From assembly GCF_004193775.1 (NCBI RefSeq), contig NC_041004.1, forward strand, positions 34,434,411 through 34,498,410: 64,000 bases of DNA. Reading direction: 5' to 3'. The DNA is from Glycine soja. Taxonomy: Eukaryota > Streptophyta > Magnoliopsida > Fabales > Fabaceae. The position numbers were made by a program, and so were the translations under genes. The notes under the pieces are model-generated. The model was not told the origin of the DNA, searched no databases, and was given only the letters and a program-made list of their open reading frames with translations. Below are positions 10,664 to 23,540 of this stretch, one piece after another (positions within the stretch are counted from its first letter, which is position 1; each line of letters opens with the position of its first letter).

Positions 10664-12470
10664 CTAAACAATTAAAAAAAAAAATAGAAATTAAAAACCA
10701 CTAATTAATTATTCGATAGTAGTATCATCATAATCATCATTAGCCTATCTAAGACATTATTCATTTTTTAAAAAAAACAAAATTGTAATTCATTTTTTAA
10801 AAAGTTCTCAACTATTATGAACTAAAAGAACTAGAAGAAGACCCGTTAGAACCAACGGTTGCACTGAGGTGGTGCAGGTAACGTTTGGGGTTGGGCGCAT
10901 GTTGGTATTGGTAGGGGTCGTGTCAACGTCATTGATGGAGTAGGGGTGTAGGGGTCCTTGGTCTATGTGTGTGAGAAGAAGTGTTTGGTCACTAAAGGGT
11001 CATGTTCATCAAATCTAAAGGTTGAGGCAGCATTCGACGACAGGGGAAGGTGACAGGGTTGGTGCACGACTAGATCTAGTGGTTGAGGTTGATTGGCGCA
11101 TCCTTCGTCGTTGGCTGGCTGGGAAGATCTGAGATCCATTATGTCTAGATTTGAGTTTTAGATCTCTCAAATATTTTCGTTTTGCCTCTACCTCCCCCGT
11201 CGGTCATCTCACTTATGTCGCGCTTTCTACTTTTATGACGATGAAGCTTGCAGAATCAATTTGTCCCCAAATCGCATCGACTTCTTTGTCACCTTCATCA
11301 TATTCTGCAGAAGTTTTTAGATTTGACGACAATGAGTTTTCAGATTTTTTTTCTCTCTTTTAATTGATTATGGTGGTTTTTAACCACTAGAAATTGTAAT
11401 TTAAAATTCAAAATGAATATTGATGGTTTTGAAACCATCACAAATAATATTTTTAAAAATTTAATGGCCATATCACCAATTAATCGAGAAATCCTAACGG
11501 CAAGGATAAAAAATAAAAAATTTCAAATTTCAAAAAGCAAAAACAAAGAAAAAAAATTTCAGAATAAATAACAAAAATCAAGTATATATTAAGGAGTTTT
11601 AACATATTTAAGCCTTACTATTATAATATAATATAATATGTACTATAACTATATAACTATAATGTAGTAGTATCTATTTTAGTAGATGTACATGGACTCA
11701 TAACGGATAGTACTTAACATGCATATGTGTAGGTTTAAAAAAATTAAAATATTGTATAATGCAAGAGAAATTAACACATAACATGCTACTTTTGGTTTGC
11801 TCCTCCCTTCTATATTGTTGTTCGTTCACTATAATATTTCAAAGCTTGAGAATTTCTTTTCTATTTTCAGATTTCAGATATATAGTTAGATTCTAGCTTA
11901 ATGTGTCCAAGCTTAGTAGTGTCCAACGACCATTTGATTTCCCGTGTCCACCAATTATTTCTTGCTATTTGTTGTAACCTATGTGTACTTATCTTTATTT
12001 GGAGAAAAACAAGATAAATGTAACTTTATTTCTCTATCCACTATTTTTCTATAGACTAACTATATTTATTAAGATTATATTATTTTATAAATTATTTTAC
12101 ATTTGTTCTATATTCCGAATAATATATTGAGGATTTGTTGTTGTTGAATGGCCTTATACTCTTGTAGATGAATTTTTTTAGCGTTTATACTTGCTACCTT
12201 AGTCTAAAAATCAGTTAGTGCTTGTTTATGCGGTGTTTAGTTTAGTCTTGTTTTAAATATTTTTAAAATTTAAATAATTTTTATTTAATATTTTTTTCTG
12301 CTCTCAATTCTCAATTACTCTATCAAGTTCGTACACACTCCCTTTCGTTTCTAAAACTTTTTTTGAATGATTTGAGAGTTACTCAATTCTAGGGATTTAA
12401 TCATTCTTGCCCATATTGCATGTTCATAATTGTTGAGTATATTCACTTATTGTAAAGGTGGATTTTTTTT
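10664..12470. other. Intergenic DNA with a GC-richer island and small inverted repeats
   Basis: About 10830-11340 is richer in G than its surroundings but holds no recognizable coding domain; the 70-codon frame 11151-11363 is not supported. Near 11370-11450 there are short hairpins, GGTGGTTTTTAACCAC and GATGGTTTTGAAACCATC, possibly the end of an unidentified repeat. The rest is AT-rich, with no gene seen. Confidence 0.5.
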
Positions 12471-12734
12471 AATATGAACGGCCAAACCCTTTTATATGAA
12501 ACAAGATAAATTGTATGTTACTAATATTATATATATATAATATATATATAAAATACAATTATTGTGAGAACACGAGTAATTAATAATAACCATTAGATCA
12601 TGATTAAAAACAATAGACGTTTCAAATTAAAATATTTAAAATTAGAATTAAAATATAACGTAACCATGAAATTTTTAAAAGATTCACCAAACACACCACC
12701 TCCTAAAATATCTCAATTATCGTTAATCCATCAC

Positions 12735-13015
12735 CATCACCATGATTGCCACCACCGCCACCTCTATTGCCATGACCATCATTGTCGTTGTCACAACTGT
12801 GGTGGTTGACAATGGTGGTGCTATAGTTGATGACAGTGATGATGGCGATGACAATCATGGTGGTAACCGTAGCGATGATCATGGTGGTAGTAGTGATGAC
12901 GACGAAGGTCACAGTGAAAGAGGTGACAATGGTTGACAATGGTGGTGGCAACAGTTTGTGACAATGGTGATTATGGTGATGATTGCAATAGTGGTCTGGT
13001 GGTAACAATGACATT
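12735..13015. repeat. Low-complexity GGT/GAT triplet-rich tract
   Basis: This is an imperfect array of GGTGGT, GATGAT and GACAAT triplets with internal copies of GACAATGGTGG. Because of triplet periodicity it is open in several frames on both strands (His-rich, Asp-rich and Ile/Thr-rich peptides). That pattern marks simple-sequence DNA rather than a gene. It is unlike the AT-rich DNA on both sides. Confidence 0.7.
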
Positions 13016-13662
13016 CATGTGATTGGTGATATGTTAATTAAGATATTTTAGGATGTGATAATTGATATCTTCATAGATTTATTTGTTGTTTGGTTAATAT
13101 TTTAGAGATTTGATTATATATTAAATTTTAATTTGAAACTTTAAATATTTTAATCTCAACCTTCTATTATTTTTAATTTTAATCGAATGGTTATTATTAG
13201 TTATTCTCATATAAGGTAGTATTCTCACATGAGTCTTACTCTTTATATATATGTGTGTTTTTATTATGAAACTCATTAAGAATTGTGAAATTACATGAAA
13301 TAAGATAAATTATAATATTAAATTTTGTTATCTATTTTTTAGTGTATCATTTTTTTATGTTGAAGAATAATTTTTTTTATAAGAAACAAAATTTTAATAA
13401 TAAATGACACGATGAAGAAATGAGGTTAATTAGAAAATATATTTAATAAAGTTAAATTAACTAAATTACGAAAAAAGTAAATAAATTATCTTATAACTTA
13501 AAAATGTGGGTTAGATGTTGTGTGATTAAGTTCTTTATGAATAGTACGTATCTAAAATTAAATATATACCAATTTCATTCTTGTAGCAATTATTTTAAAG
13601 ATGGAATTTTTTTTATTCTTATAATACTCCTTCTTTTGTGCCATTATAATTATCATCCTAAG
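13016..13662. other. AT-rich intergenic DNA, no gene seen
   Basis: No open frame of note. It ends in the left copy of the 8-bp target duplication of the adjacent MITE (ATCCTAAG, 13655-13662). Confidence 0.6.
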
Positions 13663-14052
13663 TAGGGGTGAAAATAGGTCAGGTCAGGCTTTGAAAGACC
13701 TGAACCTAGTCTAGGATGAATTTTTAAGGCCTAAGTCTGGCCTATAGCCTATCAAAGGCTTTTATTTTGGGTCGGCCTGACCTTTTTGAAAGTCTAGCCT
13801 GACCTGATCGTCTTTTTAAAAGTCTTCTTCACATTAAATCTTTAATATTCCTTTGCTCTAGACGTAATAGGAAAGTTAAAGAAAAAGAAAACGTCAACAG
13901 GAATAAGAAAGCCAATGAAAATAATGAGGAATATAAAGGGACACATAACTCGTACCTAAATTGTAATTAAAGTCTTACTTGATTATAGGAATAGAAGTTA
14001 TGGAGCGTAATCAAAGTCTAATAGTTTAAAAAAAAATTAATTATACCCAAAA

Positions 14053-14127
<75 letters not shown>

Positions 14128-14280
14128 TCGGCCTATTAGGCTTATAAGACTTTTTAATAAGCCTAAGGCCTAAGCCTGGTCTAAAAAAGTCTGAGTCTAA
14201 CCTTTTAATTAAATAGGTCAGACTTTATGTAGGTCAGGTCGTAGGCCCCTGTAGGTCGGCCTGACCTATTCCCACCCCTA
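13663..14280. mobile_element. hAT-like MITE, 618 bp, with perfect 8-bp target-site duplication
   Basis: The left end reads TAGGGGTGAAAATAGGTCAG and the right end, reverse-complemented, reads TAGGGGTGGGAATAGGTCAG. ATCCTAAG flanks it on both sides (13655-13662 and 14281-14288), the 8-bp duplication expected for the hAT superfamily. The interior repeats AGGCCTAAG, GGTCGGCCTGACC and similar inverted words and has no coding capacity. A (TA)n microsatellite lies inside it. Confidence 0.9.
14057..14125. repeat. (TA)n microsatellite inside the MITE
   Basis: About 34 uninterrupted AT dinucleotides. Confidence 0.95.
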
Positions 14281-14288
14281 ATCCTAAG

Positions 14289-16430
14289 TTATTTTATACG
14301 GATCAAGAAAAATTAATGAATAAATAATAAAAAATAACAATTTTATAAAATTAAACTTATCATCATTAATTCATTTTTTTTTATTTTTGTAGTTCATATA
14401 ATTAATATTATAAGAGATATAACAAACAAAAAATAATTAATATTATATTAAAAAATTAAAATTAAAATTATTTTAGGATAACTTTTTTCTTCTTACACAA
14501 CGATTATTATGAGACAAAGGGAATATATATTATTGGTGAGAAGTACTTATCGATTTCGTCAATGATTAATTTTGATTGGAGAATCTGATTAACCATCCTT
14601 AATGAAAGGGCATTTCTTCTTGCATCTCAATAAATTTATGTCAACACCCATTTTCATTACATAAAGGGTAATCAAGAATGTTTTTTTATATTTTGCATTA
14701 CTCTCTCATGTAAAAAAAAGGGTGTTAGAGAAATTTTTGGAGTGCAAGAAATTTTGGCCTTAATGATATTTTCTTTTCAATTATGTATTTTTTTTTTCAT
14801 CTATAAAGCTTGAATCTAAGATTTTGATTAAAAGGCTTGAATTCAGTTTTACTTGGACTAAGGACTTTTCTATATATTAGTGATATCCAAATAATTATTA
14901 TAATATCTCCTAATATTCAATCATATAATTTATCTTTTTACTAGTTTTAAGTTACTTGAAACCGAAATATTGAACAAAACGGAAGTTAATTAGCTTAGTG
15001 GGTTTAGTGGTTGAAGGGAGAAGAAGAAAGAAGAGAATGAGTTTAAATCCTCCCTATTAACAAAAACTAAAGAACTAACTAAATATTTTCCAATTAAAAA
15101 AAGCGAATTTTTAGTTTGGAGTAGCGGGTGTACATAGTAGACTTTTCTTGTGTTGTGCCTGTTTGAAGGTAGGTGAGTCCAGTGTGGAACCAGTAACCGT
15201 GGCCCTTCTCTATCCTTATTCCATAGTATTTAAAATGTGGTGTTGTTTGTTTCTTTTGGTACTGAGAATGTGGTATTCTCGATGAATCATAAATTTGTCG
15301 GAGAATCAATGACTCGACTGACACACACCCAACAACTGAAGCACGCCAAGATATTTTCCATGTTTTTGTTTGTTCCTTTGATGGAAGAAACAAGACTCGA
15401 ACGTCTGATCGAATATAATGGGGATAAGAACTTAATGTGATTCAGGAGTCAAAATGACCATTACCAATGAAAAATATGATGTCGTATTTTGTTCATTAGA
15501 ACATAGAAGCGATCGAAACTTGTTGCATCTGAACATGCATCTACCATATATATCTACTACTTTTTTATTTTTCTTTTAAGAATAAGGTTATTACTATCAT
15601 ATTCTTTTAACATATATGTACGTACATGGTACACGTCATTTCAACGTTTTCTATATGTTGAAATTCACATTCATTAAAGCTACTAGTTTAAGAGAAAGAG
15701 ATCAATAACTTCTCCCTCCCCCACCCGCCACCCTTTTTATCCATTTTTGTAAAGATTATATATATATATATATATAATGTCTTTATAAGAATATATTACT
15801 TTTATTTTTTTCTCATTTCTCTTATATTAAACAACTTAAAAATTTTCTCATTTTCTCACCACTTTATTTCTACCCATATTTCTTGCTATTAATTTTCACT
15901 CTTTCCATTTTATTTGTCAAACCAAACAAATTGATGCTAGCATTTTTTTTTTAAATTGGATATCCCTCGGTAAAAAGTTAAAGATTAATTCATTTAATTC
16001 ATTGAAGCATATAGATCCATTTAAAGAATTGACATATCTGAACACATCTTTTTCTATAGTACAAGCAATCGAACCTCTAATTACATATTTAAAAGACAAT
16101 ATTATTTACCAATCTCATCATACCATATTGATATTTTAATATGCAAATCATGGAATAAACATTTAAAGTTCAAAATGAGTAAATTGTCTATATACACAGC
16201 GAATTAGTATGTAAATCATACCAATAAATATTTATACTATGAAAATATAAAACTTTTAAAAAATACTAATAGTTAATTAAAAATTTTATTTAATTTTTAT
16301 TTTATATGTAGGTTATATTTAAATATATATTTTTACTACAAGTTGACTATGTAAAATTAAACATAGCCCCAAGTTGTGTGTGTGTATATATATATATATA
16401 TGTATATATTGGTCTATTGCCTATCACCGT
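14289..16430. other. Intergenic DNA, no gene supported
   Basis: Mostly AT-rich. Overlapping opposite-strand frames at 15094-15393 (99 codons, minus) and 15237-15440 (67 codons, plus) show no motif I recognize and no splice or promoter context. There is a short AT run near 15758-15777 and another at about 16387-16407. Confidence 0.5.
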
Positions 16431-16439
16431 TCAGTCTTC

Positions 16440-16760
16440 AAGAGCGGAACTAAAGCCCCAAGGAGAAATTGCACAAAAACTGTATTAAGGCTGAAACGTC
16501 AGACCTTAACAAAGACATAGCAAAAGCATGAGGAAAAATAAATGATACAATCCACGATCTATAGAAAGACCATGTTTAGTAAAACTATATGCAGGAACGT
16601 TGCATTCCCTATGAATATGAATATGCTTGGAAGGGACCATCAGAACGTTACCAATACACTCCTGATTTGCATGCACAATTTGATGCTCCGTATTCTGATT
16701 ATTGCACCCTTTTTTAATCAATTCAATACCAATTTTAGAGTCAGATTGCACTCCAATAAC
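16440..16760 (-). pseudogene. LINE (non-LTR retrotransposon) RNase H domain remnant
   Basis: On the minus strand the frame ending at 16506 reads VQSDSKIGIELIKKGCNNQN..HQIV, followed by HIHRECNVPAYSFTKHGLSI. This matches the C-terminal RNase H (RVT_3-like) domain of plant LINEs: the aspartate in SDS, then the H.RE.N..A...AKHG block. The usual alanine-aspartate of that block (VAD) reads VPAY here, and the reverse transcriptase part is missing. It is therefore a 5'-truncated, decayed copy. Confidence 0.65.
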
Positions 16761-16799
16761 ATATATTGCTTTTCATCGTATTTTTGTTTTGGTACTTAA

Positions 16800-17516
16800 T
16801 TTTGACCAATCCCATCACTTGTTACGGTTAGAAAAAAATTGATTTGGGTAGATATAATCATCTTTCCTCTAAAAAAAGAGATATAATCATCTTCAGAAAA
16901 AAAAATTAGATATTACCATTGCGTGCTTTGTTTTAATTATAATTACATGGAGTACTTGATGTGCATGATTTGAGAAAATTCGAAATATAAACTTCAAATG
17001 TATAAACAAATAAAAGAAAATAAATAGCACCAATATACAAGTGCTTTCTTATTCCTCATTGAAAGAAAATGAAACCTTGAAATGCTTAATTGCGATACTA
17101 GACTCTAAATATTCAAATTGACAATGCTTGAAGAATAACCAACGAATGCCATTTATTCATTATGGCGAGTTCTTAACATATTGATGATAATATTAAGAAA
17201 TTCCTAACTTTTTTAGTGTATGCATATTGGGGGCAAAAAAAGGTCGAGGTCCTTTTGAAGAGATTGTGCAAGAATTATAAGAGACCCACATCGCCACACT
17301 ATTTAATTAATAAAAGTTAATAAATATTTTAATATTATTAATTAAAATTTGTGAAAAAAAATGAAACTAAATTTCGATTATATAACAGCCACTACTATAA
17401 TTTTTAATAATATTTTTTATCTAACACTTATTAGAAATGTTGCTAAAGGATTTTTGTAACATTTAAAAAATATTATTAAATATGAATAAATGTTATTAAT
17501 ATATTTTCACCATCAC
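16800..17516. other. AT-rich intergenic DNA, no gene seen
   Basis: No recognizable coding or repeat structure before the CACTA end at 17517. Confidence 0.55.
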
Positions 17517-19902
17517 CACTACAAAATTTATTTTTAATATCGTTAGAATAATATCGATTTTATAGAAAACCGATGTAAATAAAAACTTGGTAGCATAATT
17601 ATGAATAACGTAACTTTGTTAACATCGGTTCTTCGAAAAATCAATATCAACGTGAGTTGGTTAATATCGGTTTATCAGAAACCGATGTTAATGTGAGTTG
17701 GTTAACATATGTTTTTGCAAAAATTGATGTTAACCAACTCACGTTAATATCGAATTTTTTGAAAAACTAACGTTGTATTGTCCTATTTATAATATTTTCC
17801 TCGCTTTTGGCAGTTCACTCGTCTCCCTCACAAACCCTTTGTCACTCTCACTCTCACTCTCGTAGTGCTGAAACCACTGTCATCACTGTCGCTTACGGTG
17901 AAACCACTGTCATCTCGTTCACGGTGTCGTTACTGTCATCTAGGTCTCGGTTAGTCTCGCTCATAGTGAAAGCACTCTCAGTGTCAGTCTCGCTCTTGGT
18001 CTCACTCTCAATCACGGTCTAGGTGTCATTGTCACTCTCACTCTCACAGTATGTTTTTCTCTCAAAGCTTTTTTTGACAGTGAAATCATGGTTTTGATTC
18101 TGGTTTTGCATATTTATTGGTGCTTTGGTTGTTTTCGACAGTGTAGGATTTTTATTGGTGTTTTGGTTGTTTTCGACAAAGTAGGTCTTCCAAAGTACCC
18201 AAGTCATACTACAAAACAAATAATGTAGGCCTTTTTTTGATAGTTAAATCAGTGAAATTTTACTTAAGAATTTCCAATGAAAATCATTGTCTTGTTTTGC
18301 AAATTTATTGGTGTTTTGGTTGTTTGCCTGATTCTGGTTTTGGTTGTTTTTGATAGTGTAAGTCTCATTATTGTTTGTTTGCATGGTTCTGGTTTCTCTA
18401 ATATCATATTGTTATGTCAAATCTATCATATTATATTAGTTGCATGGAATAAGATCCTAGATAAGTATGATGCATAGTTAGTTTGTGCATGAATTAGTTA
18501 GTGGATTTAGATGGTTTGACAAAATGTAATTAATGGCATGTTTATATTGTAAATAAACTTTAGAAACGATGGATGAAGATCAATAGAACTGGAAGGAAAT
18601 GACTAACATAATGATGAAGATTAACAAAAAAAGCAGAGAAAATGTTCAACATTGTTTATGTTATGAATCAGATTATAAATTTCAAGACTATTCTCAAATA
18701 AACATGACATGATATAACACATTTGCTTATATTACTTTGCTTGTTAAACGTAGCCTTATGGTGAAGTCAGTAGGTCATTTGCAGAAAGATAGAAGGATGA
18801 ACTAGAGCATACTTGGCATTTGCTACACTCTAGTGGCAACATGCACTCTATTACATATAATCAAGATCTAGTGAGCCCAACTCTACTAGCTGGATGGACA
18901 TAACTCAGAATTTTATGAGCTCATTGAAAATTATCAGGTGACCTTGACCCGCTTTGAACAAAGTGTTTTTCTCCTCACCATCTTCAAAAGTAGCTCTGAA
19001 CCAAAAGCTTATCCTAAATGACACTCCTTGTACCACCAAGTTTCTAACTCGGTCACTTTTAAAGTCCTACTGATTGAGTACAAAATGACTTACAGCAATT
19101 TGGTGAGTAATTAAGCACTCATCTGTATGTCAAATTTTAAAATCATATACATATCTAATATGAATTTCATGTTAATTTCAGGTTGTGTCGAGTACCATGT
19201 ACTCATTTATGAAAGTTGTAGGATTCACCCATTTGAACTTGGAAGGGACTATGGAGTGTAGAATAGTTTATAATCATTGGAGAAAGACTGCAAAAATTGG
19301 AAATGAATGGAGGTATTTTCCCCATCACTGAATTTGCAAGCTAGAACTCAAATATAATTTGAGTTCCTAGATGCAACTTCTAACTTTGTTTTATTTTGGA
19401 TTTGTTTGTAATTAAAGTACATTACTACTCTACTATTATCAATCTGTAAATTTTTGTTTATAAGTCTTTGTGATATATTTTGTGAGAAATATTGGAACAT
19501 CCTGAACACATTTGTGATATATGTTGTTTATAAATGTTTATAACTACTCTCGATGCATGATCTACTTTGTTTATAACTTTTGGTGCATGACTTATTTTAT
19601 GTGTTTTTTTTACAACTTTAAATGATAACTTGTGATATGAATAATTGCAGGTTGGTAATTAGAACAAAAATGTGATATTAAAAAAAAATTCAAAAACATC
19701 GGTTTTTAGAAAAATCGATGTTGTTGTTTACTGACAACATCATTGATTTTTATAAAAACCAATGTTTTTTTTTTAAAACAATATCGGTTTTTAAACAACT
19801 GATGTTAACATTGACACTTTAACATCGGTAGTTTCAACCTCGGTTAATAACCAATGTTAAAAGTCATTAATAACCGATGTAAAAACTTATTTTCTAGTAG
19901 TG
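17517..19902. mobile_element. Non-autonomous CACTA (En/Spm-like) transposon, about 2.4 kb
   Basis: The left end is CACTACAAAATTTA and the right end, reverse-complemented, is CACTACTAGAAAATAAG. Both ends carry many direct and inverted subterminal copies of AACATCGGTT/AACCGATGTT (about 17540-17770 and 19695-19885). Such repeats are where CACTA transposases bind. The bases flanking the ends (CAC on the left, AAT on the right) do not form the expected 3-bp duplication, so one flank has changed or the ends came from different copies. No transposase is encoded. Internal content is a Ser/Thr-coding CT-repeat stretch, repeated TTGGTTGTTTT words, and a decayed exon pair. Confidence 0.8.
18890..19320 (+). 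pseudogene. Decayed two-exon coding remnant inside the CACTA element (possibly B3-like)
   Basis: One frame from about 18889 reads LDGHNSEFYELIENYQVTLT, continues through FLLTIFKSSSEPKAYP and, after a stop, VSNSVTFKVLLIEYKMTYSN. After an intron-like gap ending in TTTCAG (19182) a second block includes YNHWRKTAKIGNEWR. The W-RK-AKIGN-WR stretch recalls the end of plant B3 DNA-binding domains. I am not certain of this, and another frame of the same block gives IHPFELGRDYGV. Stops and frame changes show it is not functional. Confidence 0.4.
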
Positions 19903-21338
19903 AATATTTTATTAATGTGATATTTTAGGGATCTTAATAAAATACCAATAATCACCGGAAACACATTAAGTTAGATTATCAAAAGGGGTTGTGAAAAATA
20001 CTTAGATCCATGATAAGCAATGAAATTGATGAGTCTGGGGAACTATTGGTTTTGTGTTCTTCCTCAACCAAATCACCATTTTTCTTTTGCGTTCTTAGAT
20101 TTCTTGTCAGATGGACAGAAAAGAATACAATTTCTGATTTGGTGTCTTGGGAACCACAACATTGCTTTAAGTTTTAACCCGTTAGAGTTCTCATTATTTT
20201 CTAACGGGCCAAACTGATTTATGCTTATCAAGCCCATATTAATTTTTGGTGATAATCGAATAGGCTTATCAAATTAGATCATTTTTATTAAACTCATAAA
20301 TATAAATAACTAATATAAATAATAAATATAATATGTAGCCCTCACAAATTAATTAATTAGGAATTACAAAATTCCTAACAATTAAATGTTGTGTATAGTT
20401 CAAAAAATATTGATAAAAGTCATATGTGAATAGTAATGAACTTGTTAAGAAAACCTCTTAATTATAAAAATATTAACTAATTAATCTTATAAATGATGAA
20501 AATAATGATAATAATTAACGATAGTTATTATTTTTTGAAGATTAGATTATTTTGTTTTTTTGGGTACAGATTTTTTGTTTTTGTTTTAACAATTAGGCTA
20601 AAAATATTTCAAAGTTGAGTTTAAACACTAATATTAATCCATTTTACACGGAACATATCTTATTTTAATATTTTTATTTAACATAACTTCAAAACTCGAA
20701 CCACCTGAAGAATTAAATACGTTTGTGTCGGTATAAATAGCGTGAATAGCATTATTAAAGCTTGTAATTGAAAAACGAAAACAAAGACTACCTATCAAAG
20801 CAATTGAGCATCTTTTGTAATTAATATAGAAACAGAAAAATGTGGGAGTTTGGTGATGGCATCACAAAGTATATGATTCTTCAGATTTGGTATAGTATAT
20901 GATTGATTAGATACGTATATGGGCCAAAGGGAATAATTAGATCATTGATTCTTCATATGTTATCTATAAGTGTGCAAGCGAAAGGACAAATAGTTGGCTT
21001 TGCATTACACTAAAAGAGGGAAGCATTACATTATTTTTAATGTATTTTTTTAAATATATTTTAATTTCACTATTTACTGAGATATATTAAGATTAATGAA
21101 ATCATTGTATAATATATTTATAAATAAAACGTTTGATTTATTAATTTATGAATCTTAATAAATTTTAAATAATAATAAAGGATAAAATATGCTTTTCTAT
21201 TCAAAAAGTTAAAAATACAGTTTTCCTCCTGGAAAATTTGTAATACATTTTTCATATTAGTAAAAGTAAAATTTTTCTTATGTTTGTCCTAAGAAAGATT
21301 TGATTGGATCCAAATCTACAATTATAATTTTTTACATT

Positions 21339-21341
<3 letters not shown>
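19903..21341. other. AT-rich intergenic DNA, no gene seen
   Basis: The 65-codon frame at 20020-20217 has no recognizable motif. No element ends identified. Confidence 0.55.

Positions 21342-21415
<74 letters not shown>
21342..21415. repeat. (TA)n microsatellite
   Basis: About 37 uninterrupted AT dinucleotides. Confidence 0.95.
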
Positions 21416-21422
<7 letters not shown>

Positions 21423-22950
21423 AACTTAATATTTTTTACATTGCTAATATATAATCAATATAAAAAGTTTGATTTTTTTTTTTGGTTCGAATCAAGTCGA
21501 TCCGTGAGGGATTAGATTAGCTTGAATTATATTTATATTATTTGTTTTTTTAAGTGATAAAATAAAAAAAATGATAAATTCAATAATACATGCAGTATTT
21601 ATATTTATTTTAATTAAGATTAATATTCTGTGTGTATTAAGTTTTATTTTTAATATTTAGCACTTCTTTATTATTATAATTAAGACACTTTATTTTATTT
21701 TTATTATTACATATTATATATTGTTATTTTATAGTGTAAATGATAACTTATACTGTATTTTTATTTTAGTTTATAACGATTAAGAGATAGTTTATTAAAT
21801 TGATATATAAAAGTTAATTTATTATGATAATTTTAAATTTTATATTTAACAAGGTTAGTGGTGCCTATGGGTTTGCCAATTTAACCCACCACCCACCAAA
21901 GACCTTTGGGACAGGCTAGCAAAATTTTAACATTCCATTAAATTGGTTTGACTCAGCTCAAGCCAAAAATGGGTTAGCTTACCATTGAGAAAGGATAGAT
22001 TAGTCGGTGTGGGATTTATTCTAAACTAATTAATAAGAGATTTCAAATTTAAATCCTAAATATATAATTATATTAAATACTTTTAAAAAAATACATGTTA
22101 CCCATACTAATTATATTCATCTCAAAAATAATTATCTTCAATAAAAAATACATGTAATTTATAAAAATGATTTTTTTAACCTGTGTAACTTTACACTTGT
22201 TAAGACTTATTAATTATTCACTTACGACTAAATTTGATTTATTGATTAATTATGAGTTCTTGAATAAAACCATTATTTCTGTGTCTTATTTATTTTATAA
22301 ACTTACAAACTTAGTAATAATATAGAGAGAGATTAAGACCCACAAAACAAAACATTAGAAAACTCAACCTAAACAAAAAGCTCTATATGGTTTTTTATAA
22401 AGCTAAAACAATGCACGGTTGAATCAGTAAAAAATTTTATGCATATTAACATTTTTTATACATGGTTGAAGCAGTAAATAAAGTTTATTAATATAATATC
22501 ATAATTAAGGAGAAAAATTAAACGAATTCTTGAACTGCTTCACGACTTTAATAAAAAGAATTAAAAAAATGAAAATTAAATCTCTATGTATATTTCTTTT
22601 ATTTTTTTATAGAAGCAACTTACTATGAATTAATTATTTTTAAAACTATACTCCATTTTTATTTCCCGACATGCAGTAAAATACAACAATTAATTATCAT
22701 CTTTTAGTGGAAAGAGAGAGATTATAAATAAGCGAACCTATAAAATAAATAAGAGAGAAATAATGATTTTTTTCCTGACACATAATCAATGAACTAATCA
22801 AAGTTAGTTGTAAGTGAATAATTAATGCGCCTTAACCACTGCAAAGGTTAGAAAAATTCTTATAAAAAAAAATGGGTTAACTTGTGATGAACCAACCTGA
22901 ATGAGTTGGGTCGGGTTGACCTAAATTTACAATTCTAATTGATGGGTGTA
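21416..22950. other. AT-rich intergenic DNA with possible degenerate transposon
   Basis: Stretches at about 21855-22010 and 22870-22935 contain inverted-looking words (GGGTTTGCCAATTTAACCCA; GGGTCGGGTTGACC) like the ends of hAT-type MITEs. Clean terminal repeats or target duplications were not found. No gene seen. Confidence 0.35.
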
Positions 22951-22951
22951 C

Positions 22952-23540
22952 AATTTGCGTTTAATAAGTATAATTGAGTTACATTTTCAATAAATCACAA
23001 TTAAATTAGTTTTAACACATTTCCTTTAGGTTTAGACAACAAAGCTAAGGGAAGATGTTTTAGAGCCCAACTGTACTTTGAAAAAAATACTATTTTTTAA
23101 GAAAGATATTAGTAAGAAGAAAAGGGATCAAATCTAAAGTACAATGACAAAAGGGCTAAATTAATAAAAGATAATTTATCCGTAGAGGCTTCTTCAGCTC
23201 TCGTTAGAATTGTATGGGAGTCATCCTCGAAGTGACTTCCCAAATTACCATATATACCAGGGAGTTCTACCATTGTGGAGCCTAATGGTTAAACAAGTAC
23301 TCTGATTAGTTTTCATTGAGTTAAACAATTGTAATTTGCGTTAAATAAGTATACTTGAGTTTCATTTTCAATAAATCACAACTAAATTAGTTTAACACAT
23401 TTCCTTTAGGGTTAGATAATAGTGTTAAGGGATAGTGTTTTTAGTGCCCAACTGTACTTAGAAAATTATTATTTTTGAAGAAAGATATTAGTAAGAAAAA
23501 AAGGGTCATACCTCTAGTACAATGACAAAGGGCTAAATTA
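22952..23540. repeat. Pair of direct repeats of about 205 bp separated by about 180 bp
   Basis: TTTCAATAAATCACAA, AACACATTTCCTTTAGG, GCCCAACTGTACTT and AAGATATTAGTAAGAA occur in the same order at 22952-23160 and again at 23335-23540. Substitutions and small indels separate the copies. The spacer holds unrelated sequence. This is a segmental duplication or two copies of an unnamed repeat. Confidence 0.75.

Noticed and set aside
12703..13014. 103-codon minus-strand frame (Thr/Val/Ile/His-rich) and overlapping plus-strand Asp-rich frame
   Set aside because: Both come from a triplet-repeat tract; no domain, no splice or promoter context.
15094..15440. Overlapping 99-codon (minus) and 67-codon (plus) frames
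   Set aside because: No recognizable motif, they overlap on opposite strands, and base composition matches the surrounding intergenic DNA.
21855..22945. Possible third TAGGGGTG-like transposon suggested by GGGTT/AACCC-rich patches
   Set aside because: No terminal inverted repeats or target duplication could be established.
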